A stretch of 64,000 bases of DNA from Clostridium tagluense (GCF_003865095.1 NZ_BHYK01000017.1:1-64000); one strand, 5' to 3'; counted from the stretch's first letter, positions 26,241 through 36,223 are shown. Translations and numbers: made by a program. The notes: generated from the sequence alone by a model not told the origin.

Positions 26241-27731
26241 TTATTCAACAGTTATATAGACAGCATCTTCTTCGCGAACGACTTTTATATATTCAACTTC
26301 TGGATCTTCAGTTCCTTGAACATATAGTCCAGTTGCTTTTAATTTTTCAACATAATCTATAATCTCTTGAGTTATTCTCTCACCAGGGCAAAGTATTGGA
26401 ATACCAGGTGGGTAAGCCATTAAAAATTCTCCGCTTATCATGCCCACACTTTTTTTAATTTCTACAGCAGTATTTACACTGTTGAAAGCCTCACGAGGAA
26501 TCTGAACTTGCTCTGGAATACTAGGAATATCAATAAAATCGGATTTTTTTATGCCTTTGCCATAGTATTCATTGCTTATTTCTCTTAAAGCTGTAAGTAA
26601 TTTCTCCATTCCCTCTTCAGTATCACCAAAGGAACCAACTGCGAGTATGTTATAAAGATCAGATAATTCCATTTGTATATGATATTTGTTAGAAAGTATC
26701 ATATCTAAGTCATAACCTGTTATACCTAAATCTCTGCAGGTTATTGTGATTTTAGTTGGATCAATAGCGAAAGCACCAAGACCATCTAAGACCTCTTCAC
26801 CAAAACAATAAAGTCCTGGAATTTTGTTTACTTCACTTCTTACATAATTGGATAAATCAATAGTTTTCTCTAAAAGCTCTTCGCCATGCAATGCAATTTG
26901 TCTTCTTGCGCAATCAAGTGATGCCATTAGAATATAGGAAGGTGAAGTTGTGTGCATTAAGTTTATTAGTTGCTTAACTCTAGCTGGGCTAACAAGATTC
27001 GAATTAACATGGAGCATAGAGCTTTGCGTTAAGGAACCAATAATTTTATGAGTACTTTGACAGCATATATCTGCACCAGCTTCCATGGCAGACATTGGTA
27101 ATCTATCATTAAATTTAAGATGAGGTCCATGAGCTTCATCAACTATAAGAGGAATGTCGTACTCGTGAACAATATCTGCAATGCTCTTAATATCAGTGGA
27201 AACTCCATAATATGTTGGATTAATTATAAGTACTGCTTTTGCATCAGGATTTTCCTTTAAGGTTGCTTCTACTGTCTCCGGTGAAACTCCATGAGCAACA
27301 CCTATTTTTTTATCTAGTTCTGGTTGCATATAAACTGGGACAGCACCGGCAAGTATTATGCCACCGGTTATAGATTTATGAACATTTCTAGGCACAATTA
27401 TTTTTTCGCCAGATCCAACTACAGACATAATCATAGCTTGAATAGCACCTGAAGTACCATGAACTGAGAAAAATGAAGCATCAGCACCATAAGCATCTGC
27501 CGCTAATTCTTGAGCCTTTTTAATAGGTCCAGTTGAGTGATGAAAAGAATCAACAAGTTTAAAAACTGTAACGTCAATTTTAAAAGGGTTATCCCCCATA
27601 AAACTTCTAAACTGTTCATCGGCTCCTATTCCTTTTTTATGGCCAGGTACGTGCAGCGGCAAGGTATCTCTGTTAACATATTCCATTAGAGCATCAAATA
27701 ATGGAGTTTCATTTTGATTTAATCTATACAA
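26241..27731 (-). CDS. Orn/Lys/Arg decarboxylase (SpeA-like, fold-type I PLP)
   Basis: The 496-residue PLP enzyme is of the Firmicute arginine/lysine/ornithine decarboxylase group, about the size of Bacillus SpeA. It has the N-terminal LHVPGHKKG motif, FFSVHGTSGAIQAMI, DEAHGPHLKF (PLP Asp and His) and STHKIIGSLTQSS, where the Lys forms the Schiff base. The C-terminus has YPPGIPILCPGE, typical of this family. It makes agmatine, cadaverine or putrescine; which one cannot be read from sequence. The start chosen is TTG 27731, which has AAAGGGG 8-9 bp upstream and gives the expected N-terminus before NETPLFDAL. The more upstream TTG at 27749 overlaps that site. Confidence 0.9.
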   Translation of the reverse strand: MYRLNQNETPLFDALMEYVNRDTLPLHVPGHKKGIGADEQFRSFMGDNPFKIDVTVFKLVDSFHHSTGPIKKAQELAADAYGADASFFSVHGTSGAIQAMIMSVVGSGEKIIVPRNVHKSITGGIILAGAVPVYMQPELDKKIGVAHGVSPETVEATLKENPDAKAVLIINPTYYGVSTDIKSIADIVHEYDIPLIVDEAHGPHLKFNDRLPMSAMEAGADICCQSTHKIIGSLTQSSMLHVNSNLVSPARVKQLINLMHTTSPSYILMASLDCARRQIALHGEELLEKTIDLSNYVRSEVNKIPGLYCFGEEVLDGLGAFAIDPTKITITCRDLGITGYDLDMILSNKYHIQMELSDLYNILAVGSFGDTEEGMEKLLTALREISNEYYGKGIKKSDFIDIPSIPEQVQIPREAFNSVNTAVEIKKSVGMISGEFLMAYPPGIPILCPGERITQEIIDYVEKLKATGLYVQGTEDPEVEYIKVVREEDAVYITVE

Positions 27732-28089
27732 TTTATACACCCCTTTCAAAGGAACTTATACTAAGGTACATTCAAATAAATGTGGAGTAAGTATATTATT
27801 TTATTTATTTTTATGTTCCAAATATTAAAAATTATTTTTTGAAATATATTCATTCAAACAATTTATAATTATAAAGGATAAAATATGCAAATGCAATAAT
27901 AATTTAAAATAAAAACAAACGCTGCAGTATATATATGTAGATTTTTCTAAAATAATATTAAAAACAACAAAACAGGTAAATATTGGTTATTGATAAAAAG
28001 TCACTTCTATTTGTGTTGCTATGATAGTATAATGTGAGATAATAATTAAAAATTGTTATCTGTTTTTAGGAATTCAAGGAGGTTAATAT
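27732..28089. other. 358-bp divergent intergenic region with a -10 box and a palindrome
   Basis: This spacer separates the decarboxylase (minus) from the phosphohexomutase (plus). TATAAT at 28028-28033 is the likely -10 for the mutase gene, with no good -35. An 11-bp inverted repeat, AGATAATAATT (28037-28047) and AATTGTTATCT (28051-28061) with one T.G pair, covers the predicted start point and is followed by TTTTT. It could be an operator or an early hairpin. The AAGGAGG ribosome-binding site lies at 28077-28083. Nothing recognisable is seen in 27760-28000. Confidence 0.55.
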
Positions 28090-29823
28090 ATGATGTATAG
28101 AGAAAAATATAAAAGTTGGATTAACTCTAATTCCATAAATTTAGAATTAAAGAGTGAGTTAGAACATTTAGTAGATGAAAAAGAAATTGAAGATAGATTT
28201 TATAAAGATTTAGAGTTTGGTACAGGAGGACTAAGAGGGGTAATGGGTGCGGGAACAAACAGAATGAATATACATACCATAGGCAAAGCTACTCAAGGCC
28301 TGGCAGACTATTTAAATTCGAAATATAAGGATAATATATCAGTCAGTATTGCTTATGATTCAAGAAATATGTCAAAGGAATTTGCAGGAGCTGCTGCAAA
28401 AACACTTTGTGCTAATGGCATTTTTGTTAATTTATTTGAGCACTTAACACCAACTCCGATTTTATCTTATGCTGTCCGCGAACTAAAGTGTAAAGCAGGT
28501 ATTGTTATTACTGCGTCGCATAATCCTAAAGAGTATAATGGATATAAAGTTTATGGGGATGACGGTGGACAAGTTACTGATGAGGTTGCAAATGAAATTA
28601 TAACCTGTGCAGGGAGAATAAAAGATTTTTCTAAAGTGAAAACTATGGAGATTTCTAAAGCTAAAACAAATGGAATTCTAAAAATCATTGGAGAAAGTCT
28701 TTATTTATCATACATTACTAAGGTTAAGAATTTAACTATGAGAAAAGACTTAGTTTCGCAATGTGCCAAGGATTTAAAAGTAATTTATACGCCTATTCAT
28801 GGTTCGGGAAATGTACCTGTGAGAAGAGTTTTAAATGAACTTGGTTATGATAATGTATTTGTTGTAAATAAACAAGAAATGCCAAATGGAAATTTTCCAA
28901 CAGCACCATACCCTAATCCAGAGGATCCAAAGGTATTTACATTAGCTCTTGAAATGGCAAAAGACATTAATCCAGACATAATTTTTGGAACAGACCCTGA
29001 TTGTGATCGAATCGGAGTAGTAGTCAAAGATAAAAAGGGTCAATATAAAGTTCTTACAGGAAATCAGACGGGTGTATTATTAAGCAATTATATTTTAAAA
29101 TCATTGTGTGAAACTAGTAAGTTACCTAACAATGGTGTGGTAATAAAAACCATTGTTACTACAGATATGGTAGAGGCCATTGGAAAAAAATATAATGTTG
29201 AAGTATTAGATGTGCTAACAGGATTTAAATATATTGGAGAAAAAATTAAAGAGTTTGAGCTGAAAGGTAAAAAAGAATTTATATTTGGGTTTGAAGAAAG
29301 TTTTGGATATTTAGCTGGAAATTTTGTACGTGATAAAGACGCAGTTATAGCAGCAATGCTAATTTGCGAGATGACACTTTACTACAAAAATAAAGGTAAG
29401 AGCTTGTACGATGCACTGATAGATATTTATAATGAACATGGATACTACGAAGAAAGTTTAGTTTCAATGGAACTAAAAGGAAAAGATGGTGCAGAAAAAA
29501 TTAGTAATATACTAGAACATTTAAGGTCTTCATTGAAGGAAAACCTAGGAAAAAATAAAATTGTAAAAAAAATGGACTATAGATCTGGGTTAGAAGTGGA
29601 TTTAATAATGCACAGTCAGAAAATAATAGAACTTCCAAAATCAAATGTATTAAAGTTTGTTTTGGAGGATGGTTCTTGGTTTGTAGCTAGGCCTTCTGGT
29701 ACTGAACCAAAAATGAAAATTTATTTATCTGTTAAAGGAAACTCTATAGAAAATACAGCTGAAAAAATAATTCGGCTCAAAGAAAATGTTATGTCAATAG
29801 TTAATGATTCATACATAAATTAA
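28090..29823 (+). CDS. Phosphoglucomutase/phosphomannomutase (alpha-D-phosphohexomutase)
   Basis: The 577-residue enzyme interconverts hexose-6- and hexose-1-phosphates, supplying sugar nucleotides. It has N-terminal FGTGGLRGVMGAG, the phosphoserine loop ITASHNPKEYNGYK (Ser about 142), metal loop GTDPDCDRIG, sugar-binding GFEESFGYLAGN and phosphate-binding RPSGTEPKMKIY. Length and the FGTGGLRG start match the Firmicute PgcA-type enzymes. It is transcribed on its own from a TATAAT-type promoter. It may feed the large glycan locus at 33-63 kb, but linkage alone does not show this. Confidence 0.94.
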   Translation: MMYREKYKSWINSNSINLELKSELEHLVDEKEIEDRFYKDLEFGTGGLRGVMGAGTNRMNIHTIGKATQGLADYLNSKYKDNISVSIAYDSRNMSKEFAGAAAKTLCANGIFVNLFEHLTPTPILSYAVRELKCKAGIVITASHNPKEYNGYKVYGDDGGQVTDEVANEIITCAGRIKDFSKVKTMEISKAKTNGILKIIGESLYLSYITKVKNLTMRKDLVSQCAKDLKVIYTPIHGSGNVPVRRVLNELGYDNVFVVNKQEMPNGNFPTAPYPNPEDPKVFTLALEMAKDINPDIIFGTDPDCDRIGVVVKDKKGQYKVLTGNQTGVLLSNYILKSLCETSKLPNNGVVIKTIVTTDMVEAIGKKYNVEVLDVLTGFKYIGEKIKEFELKGKKEFIFGFEESFGYLAGNFVRDKDAVIAAMLICEMTLYYKNKGKSLYDALIDIYNEHGYYEESLVSMELKGKDGAEKISNILEHLRSSLKENLGKNKIVKKMDYRSGLEVDLIMHSQKIIELPKSNVLKFVLEDGSWFVARPSGTEPKMKIYLSVKGNSIENTAEKIIRLKENVMSIVNDSYIN

Positions 29824-29866
29824 AAACTTTATATTAATATAAGTTTAAAGTCCGCTACTGCGGTTT
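29824..29866 (+). terminator. Weak hairpins after the phosphohexomutase gene
   Basis: An A/T palindrome (AAACTT 29824-29829 with AAGTTT 29841-29846) is followed by CCGC TACT GCGG (29852-29863) and TTT. Together they may end the transcript, but the T-run is short. Confidence 0.35.
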
Positions 29867-29944
29867 ACAAATTACCCTCAGTATATTATTATTAAGACGA
29901 GTACCTGTAGTATAAATATTTAAGATTAGTAGGAAGGTGTAAGC

Positions 29945-31015
29945 ATGGACATAAAAACATATTTTTCGGAAAAACTATCAGCACTTCTTTTTTTAGAAAT
30001 TAAGAAGAATAGTAAAATCAATGATTTTGTCATTTTAGATGACATATACTTCCCAGTGAGAACTAATGAGATAATAGAAAAAGTAAAGAAAAAAGAGGAT
30101 TTTGATAATATACCAGTTAATCTATTTATTGAAGGGATGTTTTATGTTTTAGGAGCAGATGAACACTTTAAATATACTGACGAGTATAAAAAAATTATAA
30201 ATACTATTCCAAATTCAATAGGATTTATTAAAGGTGTAGTCTTTAAAGAAATCCAAAATGAAAATTATGAAGAAGCATATATTATTTTAAAGGGGTTATT
30301 GACTATAGAAGAAAATACTGAAAATTACGATAAGATTTTTTTGCTCGTGGATAAATTAAGATCCACTAATAGTATGTTCAAGCAGGAACAATTAAAACTT
30401 ATAGAAAAGGCTAAAAAAATCACTAATTATAGTAATCCATATCTATATGAGTCATTAGTTTTTAATAGTGAAATGGACCATGATGCAGCGTACATTGCTA
30501 TAAATAAATATGTTGAAAGTGGTGGAGAACTAACAGCAGAGGTAATTGAACACAAAAGCAATTTGAAAACTATAGCAAGTTTTCAAAAGGCAAAGGAACT
30601 AATACCCACAAGTCCTAAAGATGCACTCCAAATTTTAATACCACTAATGGAACAATTAGGAGATAGACCAGATATATATTATCACAGTGCTGTAGCTTAT
30701 AGAATTCTACAAAATTATGAGAAGGCTATATACTATTTGAATGAGGCAGAAGCAATAGAAAATGATTTAATTGAGGTAGTAATTGAGTATGGAATTAACT
30801 ATGCATGTCTTGAAAATTACGAGCTTGCCATAAGGTATTTTAGGGAGGCATTTGAGGTTACAAAATCCATAGAGGTATGTACAAATCTTATTATGTGCTA
30901 TATAAATATTAAAGACTTTGATAATGCTAGAGTGCATTTAGATATGGCTAAAAAAATAGCTCCACTAGATGAAATTGTAATTCAGTTAGAAGATCTATTG
31001 GCTGATAGTAAATAA
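29945..31015 (+). CDS. TPR-repeat protein
   Basis: The 356-residue protein is all-helical with tetratricopeptide-like repeats. The C-terminal units are clearest: ALQILIPLMEQLGDRPDIYYHSAVAYRILQNYEKAIYYLNEAEAIE, then the YGINYACLENYELAIRYFREAFE and NLIMCYINIKDFDNARVHLDMAKKIAP units (shown in parts). There is no signal peptide or membrane segment, so it probably acts as a cytoplasmic protein-interaction scaffold. TAGGAAGGTG precedes ATG 29945. It is monocistronic, ending in a strong terminator. The partner is unknown. Confidence 0.82.
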   Translation: MDIKTYFSEKLSALLFLEIKKNSKINDFVILDDIYFPVRTNEIIEKVKKKEDFDNIPVNLFIEGMFYVLGADEHFKYTDEYKKIINTIPNSIGFIKGVVFKEIQNENYEEAYIILKGLLTIEENTENYDKIFLLVDKLRSTNSMFKQEQLKLIEKAKKITNYSNPYLYESLVFNSEMDHDAAYIAINKYVESGGELTAEVIEHKSNLKTIASFQKAKELIPTSPKDALQILIPLMEQLGDRPDIYYHSAVAYRILQNYEKAIYYLNEAEAIENDLIEVVIEYGINYACLENYELAIRYFREAFEVTKSIEVCTNLIMCYINIKDFDNARVHLDMAKKIAPLDEIVIQLEDLLADSK

Positions 31016-31036
31016 TTGTAGTACTTAGATAACATT

Positions 31037-31070
31037 GCAAAAAAGCCAAGTAAAAAAGGCTTTTTTTTGC
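31037..31070 (+). terminator. Terminator after the TPR gene
   Basis: GCAAAAAAGCC (31037-31047) pairs with GGCTTTTTTTTGC (31058-31070), with eight Ts in a row. Confidence 0.92.
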
Positions 31071-31190
31071 GCAATAACTGAATTTAATATTTTTTATAAT
31101 GTTATTAAATAAATATCATGGAAAGTATTAAAGAAAATCAAAAAATAACCGAAGAAAATAGCAATGTATTTATGTGAGGAGTGTTTTAAA

Positions 31191-32654
31191 TTGAAAAAAA
31201 TTTTATCGGTAATTATATTAACCGTCAGTCTTATTATTTTATGCCCAAAATCTGCATCAGCTTTGGAAAAGCCTGTTGTATCATTTGTTGGAGTTTCACA
31301 TTCACCATTAATAGAAGGTGACAAAGAGAAGTTTTATATAACTTCCAAGAATGCACAGGAAGTTCAGTATAAAATATTTTTATATGAAGAAAATACAAAG
31401 CTATGGACAGAACTTACATCAGGTTATACAGGATTTGTAAATGCACAAATGCCCTATGAGATAAGCCCGAAAAAAATATTTAAGTTAGGAAAGTATAAAG
31501 TATCTATTTGGGCAAGAGCAAAAGGTTCAAATGCAGATTATGATAGTTTTTACGTAGCAAATCTAAATTGTGTTAATAGAGATGATAATAATAGGGTATA
31601 TTTAGATGGAGATATTCAAACTTCCAAAGATGAATACATGTTGGGTGACAAGGTTGAAATAAATGGCATCGAAAATATTAGTGGTATGCAAGCGCCCTAT
31701 AAATATAAGTTAAATGTTTATAACGCCACAAAGAATCAATGGACAACACACCTTACCGATTATTCTGAGGGCAAAATCCTGTGGCAGCCTACCGAAGTAG
31801 GGATATATGTTATAGATGTTTGGGCTATGTCTGCAAATTCTACACTTTGGTCTAAAGTTGTGAAAGATACTCATGCAGCTGCCTATGAAGGCTGGAAGTT
31901 AAAAGTAATAAATATTACTAAGTCTAATACTAGTTTAACGAATTATAATTATTCCCTAGATAATATAACAGATATTCAGTATGGACTAAAGGCTTCAGTA
32001 ACAGATACATCAGGTAAATGGATACTGGCAAATAGGAATGAAATAAAGTACTATATGGATCCTAGGAATTTTTTAAATGGAGAAGGAAAGTATCAGTTTT
32101 TAAAACTAAATTATACTAAAGGAATTTCTGTTAATGATATTAATAGTGTTTTGCAAGGGAAAGGAGTATTAAGTGGAAAGGGACAAGCATTCTCAGATTC
32201 TTGCGCAACATATAATGTTAGTCCGGCATATTTGATATCACATGCTTTTTTGGAAACAGGATATGGTAAATCTAGTTTAGCAAGTGGAGTTATAGTAACA
32301 CAAGTAAAGGGGAAACCTGTATCTCCTAAGGTAACCTATAATATGTTTGGTATTGGGGCATATGACGCAGACCCTACAAGACTGGGTAGTGAATATGCAT
32401 ATACAAATGGTTGGTTTAGCGTTGGACAAGCAGTTGATGGGGGTGCAAATTGGATTTCTAAATATTATATCAATAATTCGAGTAATAGCCAAAACACCTT
32501 ATATAAAATGAGATGGAATCCAGGCATTGCAGGAACACATCAATACGCAACGGACATAGGTTGGGCTAATAAACAAACAAAAAGTATAAAAACTATTACG
32601 GATAGTTTTTCAAATAGTAATTTGTATTTTGATGTTCCTAAGTACATATATTAA
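31191..32654 (+). CDS. Secreted glucosaminidase-type peptidoglycan hydrolase with two N-terminal beta domains
   Basis: The 487-residue protein has a signal peptide (KKILSVIILTVSLIILC, cleavage near SASA-LEKP). Two tandem Ig-like domains of the triple-tyrosine type follow (about 32-125 and 135-235; second starts YLDGDIQTSKDEYMLGD). The C-terminal GH73-type beta-N-acetylglucosaminidase domain (about 290-487) has catalytic Glu about 355 in HAFLETGYGKS and the later YNMFGIGAYDADP motif. It probably cleaves wall glycan during growth or separation. The start is TTG 31191, nine bases after GAGGAG; the upstream in-frame ATG would precede the ribosome-binding site and spoil the signal peptide. Confidence 0.9.
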   Translation: MKKILSVIILTVSLIILCPKSASALEKPVVSFVGVSHSPLIEGDKEKFYITSKNAQEVQYKIFLYEENTKLWTELTSGYTGFVNAQMPYEISPKKIFKLGKYKVSIWARAKGSNADYDSFYVANLNCVNRDDNNRVYLDGDIQTSKDEYMLGDKVEINGIENISGMQAPYKYKLNVYNATKNQWTTHLTDYSEGKILWQPTEVGIYVIDVWAMSANSTLWSKVVKDTHAAAYEGWKLKVINITKSNTSLTNYNYSLDNITDIQYGLKASVTDTSGKWILANRNEIKYYMDPRNFLNGEGKYQFLKLNYTKGISVNDINSVLQGKGVLSGKGQAFSDSCATYNVSPAYLISHAFLETGYGKSSLASGVIVTQVKGKPVSPKVTYNMFGIGAYDADPTRLGSEYAYTNGWFSVGQAVDGGANWISKYYINNSSNSQNTLYKMRWNPGIAGTHQYATDIGWANKQTKSIKTITDSFSNSNLYFDVPKYIY

Positions 32655-32706
32655 ATCATCTCCTGCGGAGCTGAAATGTCGTTAAGTTTGTAATTTAATA
32701 AAAATA

Positions 32707-32750
32707 AAGGACAACCAGCAATTATTAATTGCTCTGGTTGTTCTTTATTT
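32707..32750 (+). terminator. Terminator after the glucosaminidase gene
   Basis: AAGGACAACCAG (32707-32718) pairs with CTGGTTGTTCTTT (32733 on) plus an inner CAATT/AATTG stem. T-rich sequence follows. Confidence 0.85.
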
Positions 32751-32909
32751 TTGAAGCATCGCAGATGATGATTTAACCAGATTAAACAGCTATATGTTGA
32801 GAAAATATAAATAAATAGTTAATAAACTCCATTTAATTATACAAAAACAAGGTTTTAGGATATAATAATACATGCAAAGATATCTCATAATAGAAGTAGA
32901 AAAAATATG

Positions 32910-32937
32910 TTGAATAATTTTAGAAATGAGGTAAAAT
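32910..32937 (+). promoter_or_regulatory. Candidate promoter of the surface-glycan locus
   Basis: TTGAAT (32910-32915), a 16-bp spacer and TAAAAT (32932-32937). Transcription would start near 32944, about 45 nt before the first gene. The match is moderate, and no operator was recognised. Confidence 0.4.
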
Positions 32938-32988
32938 GATTAAGGAGAATGGCAAAGGATTTAAAACTAAATAGAGGATGTGAACTTC

Positions 32989-34830
32989 ATGAAAACTGAT
33001 AGAAGGGTTTTTGCGGTGGATATTGTTTGTGTTTTGGCATCATTATATATATCTCTACTGTTGAAATTTGATTTTAATATCCCTGGTAAAGACCTTCAAT
33101 TTTTTAAACTTTCAATTGTTCCAGTGCTAATTTTAATAATAGGCTTTAATAAAATATTCAAATTGTATCGAAGTATATGGAAATATGCTTCTATCAAAGA
33201 GTTGTTTTCTATAGTATATTCAATATCCCTGGCAAATGTAGCATTTGTAATTTATAGTTATTTAGTTAGTTATATCTTATTTAAAAGTGCCTACTATAGA
33301 TTCCCTTTTACTGTACATATTATATTTTGGCTTCTATGCATAATTACCTTAGGTGGAATTAGAATTATATATAGAATATCAGAGCAAAAAAAAGGCGAAA
33401 ATAAGCAGTGTGATAATAACGTAAACATTCTTATTGTAGGTGCGGGCGATGCAGGTGCACTTTTAGTAAAAGAGATTAGTAAGCATAGCGAACTTAAATA
33501 TTATATTGTTGGATTAATTGATGATGATTCTTCTAAAAAGGATAAAATAATCAATGGCATTAAGGTATTAGGTGGTAGAGATAAGATAATTTCCATTTGC
33601 CAGCAAGAGGCCGTTGAGGAAATAATTATTACCATGCCTTCAGCAGATTTTAAAACCAAAACAGAAATACTAAACATCTGCAAAAAGACTAAATGCAAGT
33701 TAAAAACAATTCCTGGTATTTATGAAATTGTAGATGAAAAAGTAAACATTAGTGAGCTTCGCGATGTAAATATTGAAGATCTTTTAGGAAGAGATCCAGT
33801 TAAATTAAGTACCGAAGATATTGATAAATATATTAAAGGTAAAACAATATTAGTTACAGGCGGTGGAGGTTCTATAGGTTCTGAACTATGCAGGCAAATT
33901 GCTAAGTTTAACCCTGAAAAACTAATAGTTTTGGACATTTATGAAAACAATGCTTATGACTTACAGATGGAGCTTAACTACGAATTTCCGCAGTTAAATA
34001 AAGAGTTTATTATTGCATCTGTTAGAGATATTGATAGATTAAAAGAAATTTTTGAAAACCATAAACCGGATGTAGTATTCCATGCAGCAGCTCATAAACA
34101 TGTGCCACTTATGGAGAATAACCCAGCAGAAGCTATTAAGAATAATGTAATAGGAACTTATAATGTGGTAAAATGTAGTCATGAAGCTGGTGTTAAGAGA
34201 TTTGTTCAAATTAGTACAGATAAAGCGGTAAATCCTACAAATATTATGGGAGCCACTAAGAGATTTTGTGAACTCATAATTCAGGCCTTTGATACAATTA
34301 GCGACACTGAATATGTGGCTGTAAGATTTGGTAATGTTTTAGGAAGTAATGGTTCAGTAATACCATTATTTAAAAAACAAATAGCTCATGGGGGACCTGT
34401 AACAGTTATGCACCCTGATATAAATAGATTCTTTATGACAATACCAGAAGCTGCACAATTAGTTATTCAAGCTGGAGGAATGGCAAAGGGTGGAGAAATA
34501 TTTGTTTTAGATATGGGTGAGCCTGTAAAAATAGTTGATTTAGCAAGAGGGTTAATAACTCTTTCAGGGCTTGAACCAGATGTAGATATAAAAATTGAAT
34601 TTATTGGACTAAGACCAGGAGAAAAACTTTATGAAGAGCTTCTTATGGATGAAGTAGCATTAACATCCACTTCACATAATAAAATTTACGTTGAAAAACC
34701 TATTGGAAATGATATAGATTTTATTGAAAAATCTATTGAAGATTTTAAAAATGTGGTAGGAAGAGATAAAGAAGCTGTATTTGCTTTAATGGAAGAAAAA
34801 GTTCCTACTTATAAAAGGAAGATGAACTAA
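32989..34830 (+). CDS. Membrane nucleotide-sugar 4,6-dehydratase, FlaA1/PglF/WbpM type
   Basis: The 613-residue protein is the long membrane form. Four TM helices (about 10-120) are followed by a Rossmann domain (ILIVGAGDAGALLVKEI, about 140) and an SDR domain (ILVTGGGGSIGSELCRQI, about 285). The active-site segment STDKAVNPTNIMGATKR has Met where ordinary SDRs have Tyr, as in WbpM/PglF. The usual reaction is UDP-GlcNAc to UDP-4-keto-6-deoxy-GlcNAc. ATG 32989 has AGAGGA ten bases upstream; the GTG at 32980 is too close. It is the first gene of the glycan locus, and its product could feed a bacillosamine, QuiNAc or FucNAc residue. Confidence 0.9.
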   Translation: MKTDRRVFAVDIVCVLASLYISLLLKFDFNIPGKDLQFFKLSIVPVLILIIGFNKIFKLYRSIWKYASIKELFSIVYSISLANVAFVIYSYLVSYILFKSAYYRFPFTVHIIFWLLCIITLGGIRIIYRISEQKKGENKQCDNNVNILIVGAGDAGALLVKEISKHSELKYYIVGLIDDDSSKKDKIINGIKVLGGRDKIISICQQEAVEEIIITMPSADFKTKTEILNICKKTKCKLKTIPGIYEIVDEKVNISELRDVNIEDLLGRDPVKLSTEDIDKYIKGKTILVTGGGGSIGSELCRQIAKFNPEKLIVLDIYENNAYDLQMELNYEFPQLNKEFIIASVRDIDRLKEIFENHKPDVVFHAAAHKHVPLMENNPAEAIKNNVIGTYNVVKCSHEAGVKRFVQISTDKAVNPTNIMGATKRFCELIIQAFDTISDTEYVAVRFGNVLGSNGSVIPLFKKQIAHGGPVTVMHPDINRFFMTIPEAAQLVIQAGGMAKGGEIFVLDMGEPVKIVDLARGLITLSGLEPDVDIKIEFIGLRPGEKLYEELLMDEVALTSTSHNKIYVEKPIGNDIDFIEKSIEDFKNVVGRDKEAVFALMEEKVPTYKRKMN

Positions 34831-34876
34831 AAAAAACTGATTTAATTAGACCTTTAAGGTTATAGGAGGTAATAAA

Positions 34877-36193
34877 ATGTCTCAATATAAAGACGAATTA
34901 TTGTTAAAATTAAAAAACAAAACAGCTAAACTTGGTGTAGTAGGCCTGGGCTATGTGGGATTGCCACTAGCTGTAGAAAAGGCTAAGGTAGGATATGAAG
35001 TAATAGGCTTTGATGTTCAAGATAAAAAGGTTCAAATGGTAAATGAAGGACGTAATTACATTGGAGATATTGTAGATTCAGATTTAAAGGCATTAGTGGA
35101 GGAAGGAAAATTGAAAGCAACTACAGATTTTAGCTTTGTTGCTGACGTTGATACAGTATGTATTGCGGTACCTACACCACTAGATTTATATAAACAACCA
35201 GATTTATCATATGTAGTGGATTCAACTAAAAGTGTAGCTAAATATTTGCATAGGGGAATGCTTGTAGTACTTGAAAGTACTACATACCCAGGAACAACTG
35301 AGGAAGTTTTAAAACCAATTCTAGAAGAATCAGGTTTAAAATGTGGAGTAGACTTTTTCCTCGCATTCTCTCCTGAACGAATTGATCCAGGTAATAAAGA
35401 ATTTAATACAAAAAACACTCCAAAGATAGTTGGAGGATGTACTAAAGAATGTACCGAAGTTGCAGGGATGTTATACAGAAGTGTGCTAGAGGGAGATATA
35501 ATGGAAGTGTCTTCTCCAGCAGTAGCTGAAATGGAAAAAATTCTTGAAAACACTTTCAGAAATGTAAATATAGCGCTAGCAAATGAAATGGCTATTTTGT
35601 GCAAAAGAATGAATATTGATATTTGGGAAGTAATAGATGCAGCGAAAACTAAACCTTATGGTTTTATGCCATTCTACCCAGGTCCAGGACTTGGTGGGCA
35701 TTGTATACCACTTGATCCATTCTACCTTGAGTGGAAGGCAAAAGAGTTTGATTATCATACAAAATTAATAGAAGCTTCAGGTATAATTAACGATTATATG
35801 CCTGAATTTGTGCTTGAGAATGTTATGAAGCTTTTAAATGGTCAAAAAAAGGCACTAAATGGAGCAAAAGTTCTTCTTATGGGTGCAGCTTATAAGAAAG
35901 ATATAGATGATATGAGAGAATCACCAACATTAAAGGTTATTGATCAATTAGAAAAGAATGGTGCAGACATTATGATAAACGATCCATTTATCACAAAATT
36001 CAGCCACAAAGGCAAAGAATACATAACTGTAAATTGGGAAAAAGAAATAATAAATGCAGATATAGTAATAATAACTACTGATCATAGTTCTTACGATTAT
36101 GAACAAATTGTAGCTAAAGCTAGTTTATTATATGATACTAGAAACGCGACAAAGCATGTTGTAAATAATAGAGAAAAAATTAATAAACTTTAA
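34877..36193 (+). CDS. Nucleotide-sugar 6-dehydrogenase, WbpA/TviB/WecC-type
   Basis: The 438-residue NAD-dependent enzyme oxidises C6 of a UDP-HexNAc to a uronic acid in two steps. It has LGVVGLGYVGLPLAVEKAK, the ESTTYPGTTEEV motif, FSPERIDPGN, LENTFRNVNIALANEMA and the catalytic Cys region PGPGLGGHCIPLDPFYL. The C-terminal domain has GAAYKKDIDDMRESP. The ERIDPGN and GHCIPLDP segments place it with UDP-GlcNAc/ManNAc dehydrogenases. The next genes (Gfo/Idh oxidoreductase and acyltransferase) match the WbpA-WbpB-WbpD order for UDP-diacetamido-uronic acids. The strong ribosome-binding site is ATAGGAGGTAATAAA. Confidence 0.92.
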   Translation: MSQYKDELLLKLKNKTAKLGVVGLGYVGLPLAVEKAKVGYEVIGFDVQDKKVQMVNEGRNYIGDIVDSDLKALVEEGKLKATTDFSFVADVDTVCIAVPTPLDLYKQPDLSYVVDSTKSVAKYLHRGMLVVLESTTYPGTTEEVLKPILEESGLKCGVDFFLAFSPERIDPGNKEFNTKNTPKIVGGCTKECTEVAGMLYRSVLEGDIMEVSSPAVAEMEKILENTFRNVNIALANEMAILCKRMNIDIWEVIDAAKTKPYGFMPFYPGPGLGGHCIPLDPFYLEWKAKEFDYHTKLIEASGIINDYMPEFVLENVMKLLNGQKKALNGAKVLLMGAAYKKDIDDMRESPTLKVIDQLEKNGADIMINDPFITKFSHKGKEYITVNWEKEIINADIVIITTDHSSYDYEQIVAKASLLYDTRNATKHVVNNREKINKL

Positions 36194-36223
36194 GAGTAAA
36201 TGAAATAATGTGCAAAAAAAATA

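Larger units (their letters stand above)
32655..32988. other. 334-bp region before the glycan locus
   Basis: It contains the glucosaminidase terminator (32707-32750) and the predicted promoter region of the glycan locus (32910-32937). A lone TATAAT at 32861 is a second possible -10 box without a good -35. No small gene with a ribosome-binding site and no known riboswitch was recognised. Confidence 0.6.

Noticed and set aside
35056-35604. 182-codon minus-strand open frame inside the 6-dehydrogenase gene
   Set aside because: It is opposite a clear UDP-sugar dehydrogenase and shows only low-complexity Ser/Phe-rich sequence typical of antisense frames.
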